Below, piece by piece: positions 63,932 to 64,000 of a stretch of 64,000 bases of DNA (positions are counted from its first letter, which is position 1; the number at the start of each line of letters is the position of its first letter). The notes beneath the pieces are model-generated. The model saw nothing but the letters and a program-made list of their open reading frames with translations, did no database searches and was not told the origin of the DNA. Source of the stretch: Vibrio sp. JC009 (GTDB lineage: Bacteria; Pseudomonadota; Gammaproteobacteria; Enterobacterales; Vibrionaceae); the NCBI RefSeq assembly GCF_029016485.1, contig NZ_CP092106.1, positions 1,054,001-1,118,000 of the forward strand. The letters are read 5' to 3'. The position numbers and the translations under genes were made by a program.

Positions 63932-64000
63932 GCAAACAAGTTGAGAAGGTTGAGGGGCTTAGTATTGAGTTGCATGGCATCAATGTTGGCGTTATTGCGC
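63928..64000 (+). CDS. hipA: Start of a HipA-like toxin gene (partial)
   Basis: The first ~24 codons (MSKQVEKVEGLSIELHGINVGVIA) run off the window edge. The overlap with the HipB-like antitoxin and the N-terminal pattern LHGINVGVI fit HipA, a kinase toxin. Too little is present to check catalytic residues. Confidence 0.65.
   Translation, partial: MSKQVEKVEGLSIELHGINVGVIA

Overview
The window reads as chromosome of a Vibrio or close relative (gammaproteobacterium). The evidence is gene content and order: the his operon end, purB-hflD-mnmA, aspS-ruvCAB, cydABX-ybgE-ybgC-tolQRAB-pal-cpoB-nadA, cmoAB, and a uhpABC-afuABC type hexose-phosphate locus. No taxonomic marker was searched, so the genus is an inference.

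Layout. 1-2.6 kb: end of the histidine operon (hisH', hisA, hisF, hisIE). 2.6-4.4 kb: a terminator, a 7-bp satellite, and a winged-helix Fic protein with a variant active-site motif behind four candidate operators. 4.4-7.6 kb: purB, hflD and mnmA on the minus strand. 7.6-13.8 kb: a structured intergenic region, ychJ-like, EAL-HDOD, lpxH, ppiB, cysS and tdk. 13.8-17.3 kb: an 8-bp satellite and a tight three-gene operon (retropepsin-like lipoprotein, inactive transglutaminase with 7TM, RimK-like ATP-grasp ligase). 17.3-22.3 kb: cmoB, cmoA and a 1017-aa ammonium transporter fused to PAS-GGDEF-EAL. 22.5-27.6 kb: aspS, a lipoprotein and ruvCAB. 27.7-38.7 kb: two FNR-type boxes, cydABX, a PemK/MazF-like remnant, ybgE, the tol-pal operon and nadA. 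38.7-46.2 kb: a YecA-like protein, alaE, a broken HAD gene, a glycerophosphodiesterase, and the afuABC hexose-phosphate ABC transporter.

46.4-63 kb is the most unusual part. A uhpABC regulatory locus next to afuABC has been wrecked. uhpC carries an internal in-frame deletion, only the last ~47 codons of uhpB remain, and uhpA has lost its HTH. An IS607-type element (broken tnpA, tnpB) sits between uhpA' and uhpB'. An IS110/IS1111-group element sits inside the 3' end of that tnpB. A 2038-bp unit (uhpC' + uhpB' + tnpB tail + whole IS1111-like element) is then repeated seven times head to tail (46569-60834). The duplication joint falls on a 5-bp microhomology, AGCCG. Each unit carries an intact transposase, a candidate bridge-RNA region and a copy of the tnpB 3' tail and its flank.

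The window ends with tRNA-Ser(GGA), a pair of IS21-like terminal repeats, and the start of a hipBA-type toxin-antitoxin operon with three palindromic operators spaced exactly 30 bp apart.
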